Assembly (NCBI RefSeq): GCF_020567425.1
Contig: NZ_JAJCVJ010000001.1
Coordinates: 434,001-498,000 of the forward strand
Direction: 5' to 3'
Source: Salinirubrum litoreum
Lineage (GTDB): Archaea > Halobacteriota > Halobacteria > Halobacteriales > Haloferacaceae
Length of the DNA: 64,000 nt
The position numbers and the translations under genes were made by a program. The stretch's first letter is position 1; the number at the start of each line of letters is the position of its first letter. A model generated the notes under the pieces. The model searched no databases, had not been told where the DNA came from, and saw only the letters and a list, made by a program, of their open reading frames with translations. Below are positions 34,617 to 41,893 of this stretch, one piece after another.

Positions 34617-34879
34617 TCGGCGCGGCCGTAGTAGCCCGGTTCGTCGTCGTCACGGGGTTCGGCGACGACGAGGTCGTCCGAGTTCGTCATGATCCACGGG
34701 ATGGCCCAGTCCAGCAGGACCGCCTCGGTCTCCTCGTCCAACTCGGCGTCCGGATCGAGTTGCTGGAGGAGTCGCGCGATCTCGTAGACGGTGTACATCT
34801 GGTCGGCTTCGAGCAGTTCTTCCGGCGTGTAGAAGTCACACGGGTAGAGGTCCGCGAACTCGTCTTTCGGCGTCGGCAT
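34613..34879 (-). CDS. DUF5827-like small acidic protein, 88 aa
   Basis: An 88-residue helical, acidic protein (CDFYTPEELLEADQMYTVYEIARLLQ; AVLLDWAIPWIMTN) recognised as the haloarchaeal DUF5827 pattern. I take ATG 34879; the longer frame is arginine-rich. Its stop overlaps the start of the P-loop ATPase gene (ATGA), which implies a joint function. Unknown role. Confidence 0.8.
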   Translation of the reverse strand: MPTPKDEFADLYPCDFYTPEELLEADQMYTVYEIARLLQQLDPDAELDEETEAVLLDWAIPWIMTNSDDLVVAEPRDDDEPGYYGRAE

Positions 34880-35152
34880 GGTCCGCGCTACGGACAGGCG
34901 TCTGTAAACGGTGCCGATTCGGACGCCCCTCCGACGACCCACACTCTCGCCGTCGCCCGCCGCGCGTGTCGGCCGAATGTCTAACTCTGTCGGCAGGTGT
35001 GAAACTGGGTCGAACGACGCACAGGATCGTCGCGTTAGCCACGGGAAAGCCCACCGACGAGTAGTCGCGGTCGCTGCTCTGGCTGTCGTTCGTCCGACGA
35101 CCTCTCAATTTATCACAAAAATGAATATCCACGAAGGCCTTCTACTGCACGT

Positions 35153-35572
35153 ATGAGCGACGCGCCGGACCGCCTCGTCACTACCTTCGAAGATTACGGA
35201 GGCGAGTCCCTGCGGGACGTGTGGCTGTTCGACCAGTGGACACACCAGCAGTTGTACACTCGCGACGACGTGGCCTCCGCGCTCGAAGCGCTGGACGTGG
35301 ACGGCTTCGTCGACAACGAACGGTACGGCTACGTCACCCGCGACACCTACGAGGCGCTGTACTACGCGGAGTACGCCTACACGGTTCGTGGCTTCGACAC
35401 CTTCGAACAGTTCAGAACCTTCCTCGCCGACGAGGAGGACCGTGTCGGCGTCCTCGCGTCGTTCGACCGCCGGGACGGCGGCTACGACTGGGGGGCACTC
35501 CACGAGTCGGTATTGGCAGTCGCGGAGGACTACCCGGTCGCCGAGTTCGTCCCGGCCGAAGACGAGACGTAG
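35153..35572 (+). CDS. Haloarchaeal hypothetical protein, 139 aa
   Basis: A 139-residue acidic protein with GGESLRDVWLFDQWTHQQLYTRDDV near the start and WGALHESVLAVAEDYPV near the end. The pattern 'LRDVWxFxxxxxxQLYxRDDV' resembles a haloarchaea-only group (of the DUF7522 sort) of unknown function; the assignment is tentative. An A/T-rich TTTATC at 35109-35114 is a possible TATA element, leaving a leader of roughly 15 bases. Confidence 0.7.
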   Translation: MSDAPDRLVTTFEDYGGESLRDVWLFDQWTHQQLYTRDDVASALEALDVDGFVDNERYGYVTRDTYEALYYAEYAYTVRGFDTFEQFRTFLADEEDRVGVLASFDRRDGGYDWGALHESVLAVAEDYPVAEFVPAEDET

Positions 35573-35650
35573 CTGCCCGGGTGACGAGTCGCCGAGACTT
35601 CGGGTGTCGCCACTGGTCGGCTGGCGTCGAAAGAAGATTCGGGGTTGGAC

Positions 35651-36250
35651 TTACTCGAACAGTTCGACGGCCTGCTCGTAGCGGGCACTCGGTTCGTCCC
35701 AGTCGACGACCTCGAAGAAGTTCTCGACGAAGTCGCCGCGGGCCGGCCCGTAGTCGTAGTAGTAGGAGTGTTCCCACACGTCGAGCGCGAGAATCGGGTG
35801 ACCGCCCCAGATCGCACCCTGGTCGTGCTTGTCGACGACCACGTTACGAAGCTGGTTCGAGAAGGTGTCGTAGACGAGGAGCGCCCAGCCGGACGCGTTG
35901 CCGGCCGCGGCCTCGAACTCGCCCTTCCACGCCTCGTAAGAGCCGAAGTCCTCCGCGATGCGGTCTGCGAGCGCGCCGGCTGGCTCGTCGCCGCCCTCCG
36001 GAGACATGTTCTGCCAGAACAGGTCGTGCAGAATGTGCCCCGAGGAGTTGTGCGTGACGGAGCGGATCGCGCTGGCGGAGCTACCGAACTCGTGGTTCTC
36101 GCGGTTCTCGGCGAGGGTCTCCTCGGCGGAGTTCCAGCCGTTGACGTAGCCCTGGTGGTGGGTGTCGTGGTGCCACGTGAGAACCTGCTCGCTGATGTGG
36201 GGTTCGAGTGCGTCGTAGTCGTACGGGAGTGGGTCGAGTTCGTAGCTCAT
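35651..36250 (-). CDS. sod: Superoxide dismutase (Mn/Fe type)
   Basis: A 199-residue Mn/Fe-family SOD. Metal-ligand positions: His in TWHHDTHHQGYVNGWN, His in HILHDLFWQNM, and Asp and His in ALDVWEHSYYYDYG. The haloarchaeal signature PHISEQVLTWHHDTHHQGY is exact in order. It disproportionates superoxide in the cytosol. The ATG at 36250 is preceded by GGAGG (36261-36265), one of the few genes here with a clear Shine-Dalgarno, and by CTTTAA at 36291-36296 as TATA box. The in-frame start at 36319 is therefore not used. Confidence 0.95.
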   Translation of the reverse strand: MSYELDPLPYDYDALEPHISEQVLTWHHDTHHQGYVNGWNSAEETLAENRENHEFGSSASAIRSVTHNSSGHILHDLFWQNMSPEGGDEPAGALADRIAEDFGSYEAWKGEFEAAAGNASGWALLVYDTFSNQLRNVVVDKHDQGAIWGGHPILALDVWEHSYYYDYGPARGDFVENFFEVVDWDEPSARYEQAVELFE

Positions 36251-36260
36251 GATGATAATT

Positions 36261-36296
36261 CCTCCATCGAATACATACTCGGGATAGCTGTTAAAG
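36261..36296 (-). promoter_or_regulatory. Promoter and Shine-Dalgarno of sod
   Basis: CTTTAA (36291-36296) would place transcription start near 36266-36270. GGAGG (36261-36265) is 11 bases before the ATG. This leadered structure is unusual beside the mostly leaderless genes. Confidence 0.55.
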
Positions 36297-36346
36297 GTTG
36301 AGGAGACGCACGCTAACACCTCACAACCGGGATCGACTCACACCGG

Positions 36347-36973
36347 TCACTCGGCTCTGAACACGTCGTATCGTCGCTCGTACTCCAACTCCTTCGCGAC
36401 CCGATCTGCGACCTCGCGTGACGCCTCCCGCTCGACTATGTAGAGGGCGAGATCGAGTCCGGAGGTGACGCCGCCGGCGGTGAGGATGTCTCCGTCGTCC
36501 ACGACGCGGGCGTCCACTACGTCCGCGCCGCTGGCGCGCAGGTCGTCCAGTGCCCCGTCGTGGGTCGTCGCGTGTCTGCCGTCGGTCAGGCCGGCCTCTG
36601 CCAGCAGCATCCCGCCGGTACAAACCGACGCGACCGTGACGCCCGCCTCGTGGTAGGCGTCCGCCGCCGCCGGAACCGCGCCCTTCTGCGCCTCCGCCCA
36701 CGCGCCGGCCTCACTCCGGCTGTTCCAACCGCCGCCGGGGATCACGAGGAGGTTCGGCAGGTCGGCTTCGCTGTCGGCCGCGTCGGCCAGTACGCCGTCG
36801 GGTTCCACGCGCAGGCCGTGGCTCGCGGTGACGGTCTCGGTCGGGTCGAGCGTGACGAGTCGGGTCGAGAGGTCCGCGCCGTAGGCTGCTGCCGCGCCGA
36901 ACACCTCGAAGGGACCGATCGCGTCGAGTTCGTCGAACCCCTCGTACAGCACGATGTCGATCTGGGTGGTCAT
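36347..36973 (-). CDS. DJ-1/PfpI family protein
   Basis: A 208-residue glutamine amidotransferase-like protein. The nucleophile elbow is ASVCTGGMLLAEAGL with C118, and E15 (FDELDAIGPFEVFG) is the partner acid; ATTHDGALDDL supplies the His. It resembles isocyanide hydratase / regulator-domain DJ-1 proteins but has no AraC domain. The catalytic role (glyoxalase, hydratase or chaperone) cannot be decided. It follows sod on the same strand with its own ATG at 36973. Confidence 0.85.
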   Translation of the reverse strand: MTTQIDIVLYEGFDELDAIGPFEVFGAAAAYGADLSTRLVTLDPTETVTASHGLRVEPDGVLADAADSEADLPNLLVIPGGGWNSRSEAGAWAEAQKGAVPAAADAYHEAGVTVASVCTGGMLLAEAGLTDGRHATTHDGALDDLRASGADVVDARVVDDGDILTAGGVTSGLDLALYIVEREASREVADRVAKELEYERRYDVFRAE

Positions 36974-37606
36974 ACCCGTCAGTGGGTCGGCTACCGCTAA
37001 AAAGGGTGGTCGCAGCACTGGGTCGGCCGGTGAGGTGGTGGGAGCGTCGTCGGCCTCTCGGCTGTGACTGTGGGAACGACCGGACCTCCGCGACTACGAC
37101 TGCGACTGCGACTCGATCGTGACGGCACCGACACCCGCGACCACGACGACGCCAACACCGCGAACCAAGACGACGCCAACACCGCGAACCGCGACAACAC
37201 CGCAGACAGCCACCGCACCAGCACCGCTCCTCGTCGTAGCGCACCGACGAGAAGCCCGCACCCGCACAGCACCGCACTGCGAACAGCACAACAGACCGCG
37301 ACCGCAACTGCACGGTACCGCACCTCGGCCCTCCCCAGCCTCGGCGGGGTTCTCCGCACCGCCCACCCTGCCTCCCTCGCGCGCGTTCCTCGCACGCGCC
37401 GACCGCAGGGTTCTGAGCACACGTCACGCTCTCGTCTATCCGACTCCGGCGACACCCCGGAACCCGGATCGGACGCGATCTGTTGCCGGTCGCCAGCAGC
37501 CGGGGAGGGATAGGGGAGACTACGACGACCGGGTTCCGGCATCTCCGACCCACAGTTCGACACGTTCGTCAGAAGACATTTCATTGCGGCGACCCGACGC
37601 GAGCAC
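36974..37606. other. Gene-free low-complexity stretch of 633 bases
   Basis: No reading frame here looks like protein: all are arginine- or threonine-rich antisense-like frames. It holds a 24-base direct repeat (GACGACGCCAACACCGCGAACC at 37145-37166 and 37169-37190, spacing 24) and a run CCCTCCCCAGCCTCGG ... CCCTCGCGCGCGTTCC (about 37330-37390). That run recalls dispersed GC-rich repeats I associate with haloarchaeal intergenic regions. Strand bias toward A/C over T is marked in 37110-37300. It might be a decayed gene or repeat insertion. Confidence 0.5.
37145..37190. repeat. 24-bp tandem repeat, two copies
   Basis: Copies at 37145-37166 and 37169-37190 are identical over 22 bases with period 24; a decayed third copy begins at about 37193. 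One frame reads DDANTANQ-type 8-residue units. Confidence 0.8.
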
Positions 37607-37744
37607 ATGGGTCACTGTCCGAGTTGTGGCGACCAGATCCGGGAGGTCGTCGAGAGCGACACGGACGCACGGTACAGCGACGCGAACGTCTGGGAGTGTG
37701 AGTCGTGCGGCGCGGTGCTGGGTGTCACACAGATCGGCGTCTGA
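37607..37744 (+). CDS. Small zinc-ribbon protein, 45 aa
   Basis: A complete 45-residue frame with two CxxC pairs (C4-P-S-C7 and C31-E-S-C34), separated by a charged 23-residue loop: the standard small zinc-ribbon layout of haloarchaeal micro-proteins. These have roles in stress responses and regulation in related species; the target here is unknown. Starts ATG 37607, stop TGA 37742-37744. Confidence 0.8.
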   Translation: MGHCPSCGDQIREVVESDTDARYSDANVWECESCGAVLGVTQIGV

Positions 37745-37803
37745 CACGACAGCGTGGCAGACAGGCTCGGCTCTCCGGTCCGGCCCGTCGAGTCCGGGAG
37801 TCG

Positions 37804-38331
37804 TCAGGCCGTCGCGTTCACCGGATCGGCCAGCGGGTACAGCAGCACCGTCGTCGTCTCCGGTCGCTCCAGTGTTCTGATCGGTCGCTCGCCCACGAGA
37901 ACCGTCACCGACCGGAAGTCGCTCGGGAGCGAAGCCGAGACGGTCGCGTGCGACCCGACCGGGCAGTCGGGCGGGGCGTCCCCACGCTCCGCGTCGCGGA
38001 ACGAGAAGACGATCCGGTACCGACGGTCGCCGACCGCCTGCACCCGTGGCTCGGCGAGTTGCTGGTCGCGGTCGTGTGCGAGCGTGGCGTTGACCGTGAC
38101 GAACCGGCTGTTGGCCTGCGACCCGGTGGCGATCCAGCCAGCGTTGGCCGGCGCGTCGGTGAGACACTGCGGGCCACCCCACGAGGCACTGGCGGGCGGT
38201 GCTTCCGGATCGGGCGGCGCGAGGGTGACCGTCCCCGGTTCCTCGCCGACCGTGGCGAAGCCGACGCCGAGGACGCCACCGAGGACGATACCGGCGAGTA
38301 AGACCGCGAGTGCGGACGAGTTGGAGGACAT
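37804..38331 (-). CDS. Membrane-anchored or secreted hypothetical protein, 175 aa
   Basis: An N-terminal hydrophobic segment (ALAVLLAGIVLGGVLGVGFATVG) is followed by an extracellular-type domain of about 145 residues rich in beta strands (FVTVNATLAHDRD, VQAVGDRRYRIVFSFRD, HATVSASLPS). Two Cys, in PQCLTDA and PDCPVG, may form a disulfide. No known domain. It is convergent with the zinc-ribbon gene. Confidence 0.65.
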   Translation of the reverse strand: MSSNSSALAVLLAGIVLGGVLGVGFATVGEEPGTVTLAPPDPEAPPASASWGGPQCLTDAPANAGWIATGSQANSRFVTVNATLAHDRDQQLAEPRVQAVGDRRYRIVFSFRDAERGDAPPDCPVGSHATVSASLPSDFRSVTVLVGERPIRTLERPETTTVLLYPLADPVNATA

Positions 38332-38406
38332 CGGTCGTAGTTCACGCGGCGGTGACAAGAACGTGCGGGGTCGGTCGTCCGGCGGGCACCCCGTGCGACT
38401 GCTCCG

Positions 38407-38889
38407 TCACTCGATCCGCGCTGTCAGCCCGTCACAGGAGCGACAGACACACAACAGCGCGTCCTGCTCCGACGACAGTCGCAGGTCGTGTTCCACGAGC
38501 GACCCGCAGTCCGGACAGTCCCGGAGGCGTGTCACGTCGGTCGACTCCTTCGGCCCGCCGAGCGCCACCACGCGAACCGTCTCGGTCCCGTCGTTGCGAC
38601 CGCGCTGGAACTCGCCGGGGGCGAACCTGACCGTCTCGTCTGCGGCGACGACGACCTCCTCGGTCGGCCCCTCGCGGTCGCCGACCGCGAAGGTCAACTC
38701 GCCCGCGAGGACGTAGAACACCTCCTCCTGATCGGCGTGTGCGTGGTAGAAGGGCGCGAGGTGTGAGTCCGGTTCGACCTCGTAGTAGTTCACCGCCAGA
38801 TCGGTCGTGTCGAGCAGTCGCCCGAGCGGCTTCATCAGGTCTGCACTGCTCAGAAACGCCTCGGCGTCTGCGACTCGCACGTGATGCAT
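38407..38889 (-). CDS. Cupin protein with C-terminal zinc ribbon
   Basis: A 160-residue fusion. The cupin core is HAHADQEEVFYVLAGELTF (metal His and Glu) with FAPGEFQRGRN as the second motif. The C-terminus has CPDCGSLVEHDLRL and CVCRSCDG, a four-Cys ribbon. Cupin plus zinc finger of this type occurs in haloarchaea as a probable sensor or metal-dependent small enzyme. ATG 38889 starts MHHVRVADAEAF; the much longer frame upstream is a shadow of the photolyase. Confidence 0.82.
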   Translation of the reverse strand: MHHVRVADAEAFLSSADLMKPLGRLLDTTDLAVNYYEVEPDSHLAPFYHAHADQEEVFYVLAGELTFAVGDREGPTEEVVVAADETVRFAPGEFQRGRNDGTETVRVVALGGPKESTDVTRLRDCPDCGSLVEHDLRLSSEQDALLCVCRSCDGLTARIE

Positions 38890-38975
38890 ACCGGCGATTC
38901 GCCCGGCGAGACCCTGAGTGTTCCCCCGACGCGGGGACCGTCCCGCGAGACGCGACCGCCGCCGCCGTCGGCCGA

Positions 38976-40412
38976 TCAGTCGTCGTCGCCGCGTGCGGTC
39001 TCGAACATCTCCAGCGCCCGCTCTCTGCGCTCGGAGTGGTCGACGACCGGGGCAGGGTAGTCCTCGGCGACACGCCGACGCTCGAAGTCGGTCAGTTCGT
39101 GCCACTCGTGGATGGCCTTCGGGGAGGCGGCGTCGAGTTCCGGGACGTACTCCTTGATGTACTCGGCGTCCGGGTCGTAGCGTTCCCCCTGCGTCATCGG
39201 GTTGAAGATGCGGAAGTACGGCTGAGCGTCGGTGCCGGTCGAGGCGGCCCACTGCCACCCGCCGTTGTCGTTGGCGGTGTCGTGGTCCGCGAGTTTCTCC
39301 CGGAACCAGTCGTACCCCTCCCGCCAGTCGATCAGCAGGTCCTTCGTCAGGAACGAGGCGACGATCATCCGGACGCGGTTGTGCATGTACGCTTCCTCGC
39401 GCAACTGGCGCATCCCGGCGTCCACGATGGGATAGCCGGTCTCGCCGTCCTTCCACGCCTGCAGGAGGTCCTCGTCGTTCTCCCACGCGATGTCGCGTTC
39501 GTACTCCTTGTAGTTCTGCGAGACGACCTCGGGGTTGAAGAACAGAACGTGCGTGTAGAACTCCCGCCACGCGAGTTGGGACTGGAACTCCTCGACCGAC
39601 TCGACCGGCCCTGCCGAGTCGTCGCCGTCTTCTGCGTCGGCGTCCGCGTCCGTCGCCTCGGCTCTCGCCTGCTCCGTAGCCGCGTACACCTCTCTGATCC
39701 CGATAGTGCCGAACTTCAGGTCGGTCGAGAGGCGCGAGGTCGCGTCTCGGGTCATGTAGTCGCGGTCGGCTTCGTACCGGTAGATGGCGTCCTCGCAGAA
39801 GTCGGCGAGTCGCTCCCGTGCGGCCTCGGTCCCTGCCTGCTGTACCGTTCCCTCGGGGTCGTCGAAGCCCAGATCCTCGAGTGTCGGCAGGTCGTCTCCC
39901 GCTATCTCCGCGAGGTCGTCGGCGTCCGGTTCGGGGTAGGGGTCGTGCTTCTGTCGGTCGCGCCACTTCTTCCAGAAGTAGGTGTACACCGAGTACGGGT
40001 CGCCCGCGTTGGTGGTGATCGACCCCGGTTCGTGGTGGATCGCGTCGTGGACCGACTCGCGCGCTACGTCGGCGTCGTTCAGGGCCTGTCGGACCTCGCT
40101 GTCTCGCTCGCGGGCGAGTCCCGAGTAGTCCTTGTTCCAGACGACGCGCTCGGCGTCGTACTCGGCGGCCAGTTCCGGGAGTACCTCGCGGGGGTCGCCG
40201 TGCGCGACCACGAGGTCCGAGCCGTGGTCGCGGTACCAGTCGCGCAGGGTCGACAGTGCGTCGAGCATGAAGCGGACGCGTGGTGGCCCGGCGTGTGCGA
40301 GCACGTCGCGGTCGAAGACGAACACCGGAACGACCGGGCCCGCCTCGGACGCGACCGAGAGACCACGGTTGTCGCTCGCGCGCAGGTCCCGCCGGTGCCA
40401 GTGTATCTGCAT
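38976..40412 (-). CDS. phr: Deoxyribodipyrimidine photolyase (CPD photolyase)
   Basis: A 478-residue photolyase/cryptochrome. The N-terminal alpha/beta domain (HWHRRDLRASDNRGL) contains the antenna site. The C-terminal helical FAD domain shows FQSQLAWREFYTHVLFF, GYPIVDAGMRQLREEAYMHNRVRMIVASFLTKDLLIDWREG and WQWAASTGTDAQPYFRIFNP, including the catalytic Trp region. It repairs UV pyrimidine dimers with blue light. An inserted Asp/Ala/Glu-rich loop (ATDADADAEDGDDS) is a salt-adapted addition. ATG 40412 chosen; TATA-like TTCTATCA about 35 bases upstream. Confidence 0.95.
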   Translation of the reverse strand: MQIHWHRRDLRASDNRGLSVASEAGPVVPVFVFDRDVLAHAGPPRVRFMLDALSTLRDWYRDHGSDLVVAHGDPREVLPELAAEYDAERVVWNKDYSGLARERDSEVRQALNDADVARESVHDAIHHEPGSITTNAGDPYSVYTYFWKKWRDRQKHDPYPEPDADDLAEIAGDDLPTLEDLGFDDPEGTVQQAGTEAARERLADFCEDAIYRYEADRDYMTRDATSRLSTDLKFGTIGIREVYAATEQARAEATDADADAEDGDDSAGPVESVEEFQSQLAWREFYTHVLFFNPEVVSQNYKEYERDIAWENDEDLLQAWKDGETGYPIVDAGMRQLREEAYMHNRVRMIVASFLTKDLLIDWREGYDWFREKLADHDTANDNGGWQWAASTGTDAQPYFRIFNPMTQGERYDPDAEYIKEYVPELDAASPKAIHEWHELTDFERRRVAEDYPAPVVDHSERRERALEMFETARGDDD

Positions 40413-40486
40413 ACGCGAGCCACGGACGGCGTCGCCGTAAGGATACCGACCCGGTGATAGAAGTGGCCGACGCCCCAACACCACCT

Positions 40487-40633
40487 ATGCGCGACGAAGC
40501 CGAGATCCGGGAGCAGTACGAGTTCCTCGAAGAACAACTCGCCGACGAGGAGATGCGCCACGAGGGCGTCAGACAGATGTTCACGTACTACAAACGCGCA
40601 CTGGGCTGGGTGCTCGAAGAAGAGCACATGTGA
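40487..40633 (+). CDS. Small coiled-coil protein, 48 aa
   Basis: A 48-residue charged helical protein (EAEIREQYEFLEEQLADEEM; MFTYYKRALGWVLEEEHM) opening with ATG 40487. It is divergent from the photolyase, 74 bases between starts. Such short helical proteins are common in haloarchaea; unknown function. Confidence 0.7.
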   Translation: MRDEAEIREQYEFLEEQLADEEMRHEGVRQMFTYYKRALGWVLEEEHM

Positions 40634-40806
40634 CTCTCGCCTGCACCACTAATGGACCGATCGGAGCGTGTGACCGGTCCAATCACACCGAGCCGAACCA
40701 GTTACGACCGCCGTGTCGCACCCGGTTGGACACTGCCCACGACGGAAGCGACCAGCCGGCACCCTCGCGTTCTGTCGTCCCTCGGGCGTCAGACTCCGTC
40801 GGTAGC
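40634..40806. other. Intergenic region without recognisable gene
   Basis: No protein-like frame and no strong repeat is visible between the 48-residue protein gene and the TATA element at 40807. Together with the candidate RNA and the stretch to 41044 this makes 411 bases without a protein gene. Confidence 0.5.
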
Positions 40807-40814
40807 TTTAAGTA
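40807..40814 (+). promoter_or_regulatory. TATA box of candidate small RNA
   Basis: TTTAAGTA in an A-rich context. An initiation site about 25 bases downstream would be near 40834, immediately before the first hairpin. Confidence 0.6.
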
Positions 40815-40833
40815 AAAACACTCGGTACTATGG

Positions 40834-40927
40834 TGTGACGCTTCGCTTGGAGGGCCGAAGCGTCAGCGGGGACCAATTCAGGGCGGCAAGAATCCACGCA
40901 CTCTTTGCGTGGCTTGCTTTCCTTTTG
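40834..40927 (+). ncRNA. Candidate structured small RNA with two hairpins and T-rich end
   Basis: Hairpin 1: TGACGCTTCG (40836-40845) pairs perfectly with CGAAGCGTCA (40856-40865), with loop CTTGGAGGGC exposing GGAGG. Hairpin 2: CCACGCA (40894-40900) pairs with TGCGTGG (40906-40912), extended by GCAAG/CTTGC (40886-40890 with 40913-40917) around an AAT bulge. A T-rich TTTCCTTTTG (40918-40927) follows, as in archaeal terminators. A TATA element precedes it. No protein frame fits. Identity is unknown; it is not RNase P, SRP or box C/D RNA by inspection. Confidence 0.55.
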
Positions 40928-40989
40928 TGATACTCGACCGACCAGTAGTACACCGAGTCTCGACTCCCTCGTGGTACGCAACGAGACGG

Positions 40990-41008
40990 TGTGACGAGGT
41001 GCGTCACA
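40990..41008 (+). other. Third hairpin downstream of candidate RNA
   Basis: TGTGACG (40990-40996) pairs perfectly with CGTCACA (41002-41008) over a 5-base loop. The 9-mer GGTGTGACG occurs here (40988-40996) and at the start of the candidate RNA (40832-40840). The amphi-Trp gene ends 37 bases beyond on the other strand. Confidence 0.5.
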
Positions 41009-41044
41009 GAACGCCGTAGTTCGTGGCTTTCTCGACGGGGCGAC

Positions 41045-41323
41045 TCACTCGACAGACAGTGTCTCGTCGCCGCCACCGCCTTCGGGCCACTCCAGTTCGA
41101 ACTCGATGCTCAGCTCCGGATTCCCGCCGCCTTTCGAGGTCTCGCGTTCGACCTTGACCTCGAAGGTCGGCCGCTCGGGGACGTCGAGGGTCGTCGACTG
41201 GCCGCCCGCAGCGAGTGTCACCGGGTCGCCCGCGTCGAGTTTGTCGGCGACCTGTCGGAGGTAGTCCGCGACTTCGGCTCTGGTCTGTTTGGTCTCGGTC
41301 TCGAACAGCACTTCTTCTGGCAT
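41045..41323 (-). CDS. amphi-Trp domain protein
   Basis: A 92-residue protein of the amphi-Trp family: EVADYLRQVADKLDAGDPVTL, then TFEVKVERE and the terminal LSIEFELEWPEG that names the family. Function unknown; a short all-beta domain, cytosolic. A TATA-like GTTTACC is 23-32 bases before the ATG, indicating leaderless transcription. It is convergent with the candidate RNA region. Confidence 0.88.
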   Translation of the reverse strand: MPEEVLFETETKQTRAEVADYLRQVADKLDAGDPVTLAAGGQSTTLDVPERPTFEVKVERETSKGGGNPELSIEFELEWPEGGGGDETLSVE

Positions 41324-41482
41324 ACTGCGATGTACGTGACCGAGCGGTAAACTCGTGTCGGCGGGTCGCACCGACACCGCCACACCGACTCTCGCCGGGA
41401 GTTCGCCGAGTAGCCTGGGCCTACCGATCAGTTTGGTGTTACCTACCACATCAGTACCCAGTGGGGATGGATAGTTAGCAGA

Positions 41483-41504
41483 AAAGATCACTTTCGTTAT
41501 CTTT
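41483..41504. promoter_or_regulatory. Inverted repeat upstream of PadR gene
   Basis: AAAGAT (41483-41488) and ATCTTT (41499-41504) are inverted, 10 bases apart. They are 62-84 bases before the PadR TATA element, a possible regulator site. Direct evidence is limited to the dyad. Confidence 0.3.
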
Positions 41505-41565
41505 CCCGTGGTAGAGTATTCAGGGTCTACGGGGCCTCGATACACTGAACGGGGGTGGTATGAGC

Positions 41566-41580
41566 GATATATTTATTTAA
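41566..41580 (+). promoter_or_regulatory. TATA region of PadR gene
   Basis: GATATATTTATTTAA places transcription start near 41600-41605, just upstream of ATG 41613. This favours the shorter start over 41508 and 41592. Confidence 0.6.
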
Positions 41581-41612
41581 TTCCGACAGTAATGTCTATC
41601 TGGAACTTACCA

Positions 41613-41888
41613 ATGTACGACTTGACAGGCTTCCAGCGCGATCTGCTGTACGTCATCGCAGGACTGGAAGAGCCCCACGGACTGGCCATCAAAGAAGAAC
41701 TCGAAGAGTACTACGAGAAGGAGATCCACCACGGCCGCCTCTACCCGAACCTCGACACGCTCGTCGACAAAGGGCTGGTCGAGAAGGGCCAGCGCGACCG
41801 CCGCACCAACTACTACACGCTGACCCGGCGCGGTCGGCGTGAGATCGAAGCGCGGGACGACTGGGAGTCGAAGTACGTCGCGGCGTAG
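41613..41888 (+). CDS. PadR-family transcriptional regulator
   Basis: A 91-residue winged-helix regulator: LTGFQRDLLYVIAGLEEPHG, GLAIKEELEEYYEKEIHHGRLYPNLDTLVDKGLVEKG, then YYTLTRRGRREIEARDDW. It lacks the long C-terminal dimer helix of classical PadR, as is usual for short haloarchaeal members. Ligand and target unknown; the upstream dyad might be its own operator. It is convergent with the AI-2E transporter gene, with 5 bases between the two stop codons. Confidence 0.9.
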   Translation: MYDLTGFQRDLLYVIAGLEEPHGLAIKEELEEYYEKEIHHGRLYPNLDTLVDKGLVEKGQRDRRTNYYTLTRRGRREIEARDDWESKYVAA

Positions 41889-41893
41889 ACCGG

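Noticed and set aside
37064-37513. Reading frames on both strands in the low-complexity region
   Set aside because: Repeat-derived, basic or threonine-rich, no start signal and no domain; annotated as gene-free.
40894-40917. Hairpin resembling the right end of an IS200/IS605 (TnpB-type) element
   Set aside because: AATCC-hairpin-GG looks similar, but the usual GAGGATGTCAA-type end and any tnpB remnant are absent; a promoter and terminator suit a free RNA better.
40828-41076. An 82-codon minus-strand frame across the candidate RNA
   Set aside because: Basic and Ser/Arg-rich, overlaps three hairpins and the amphi-Trp stop; unlikely to be translated.
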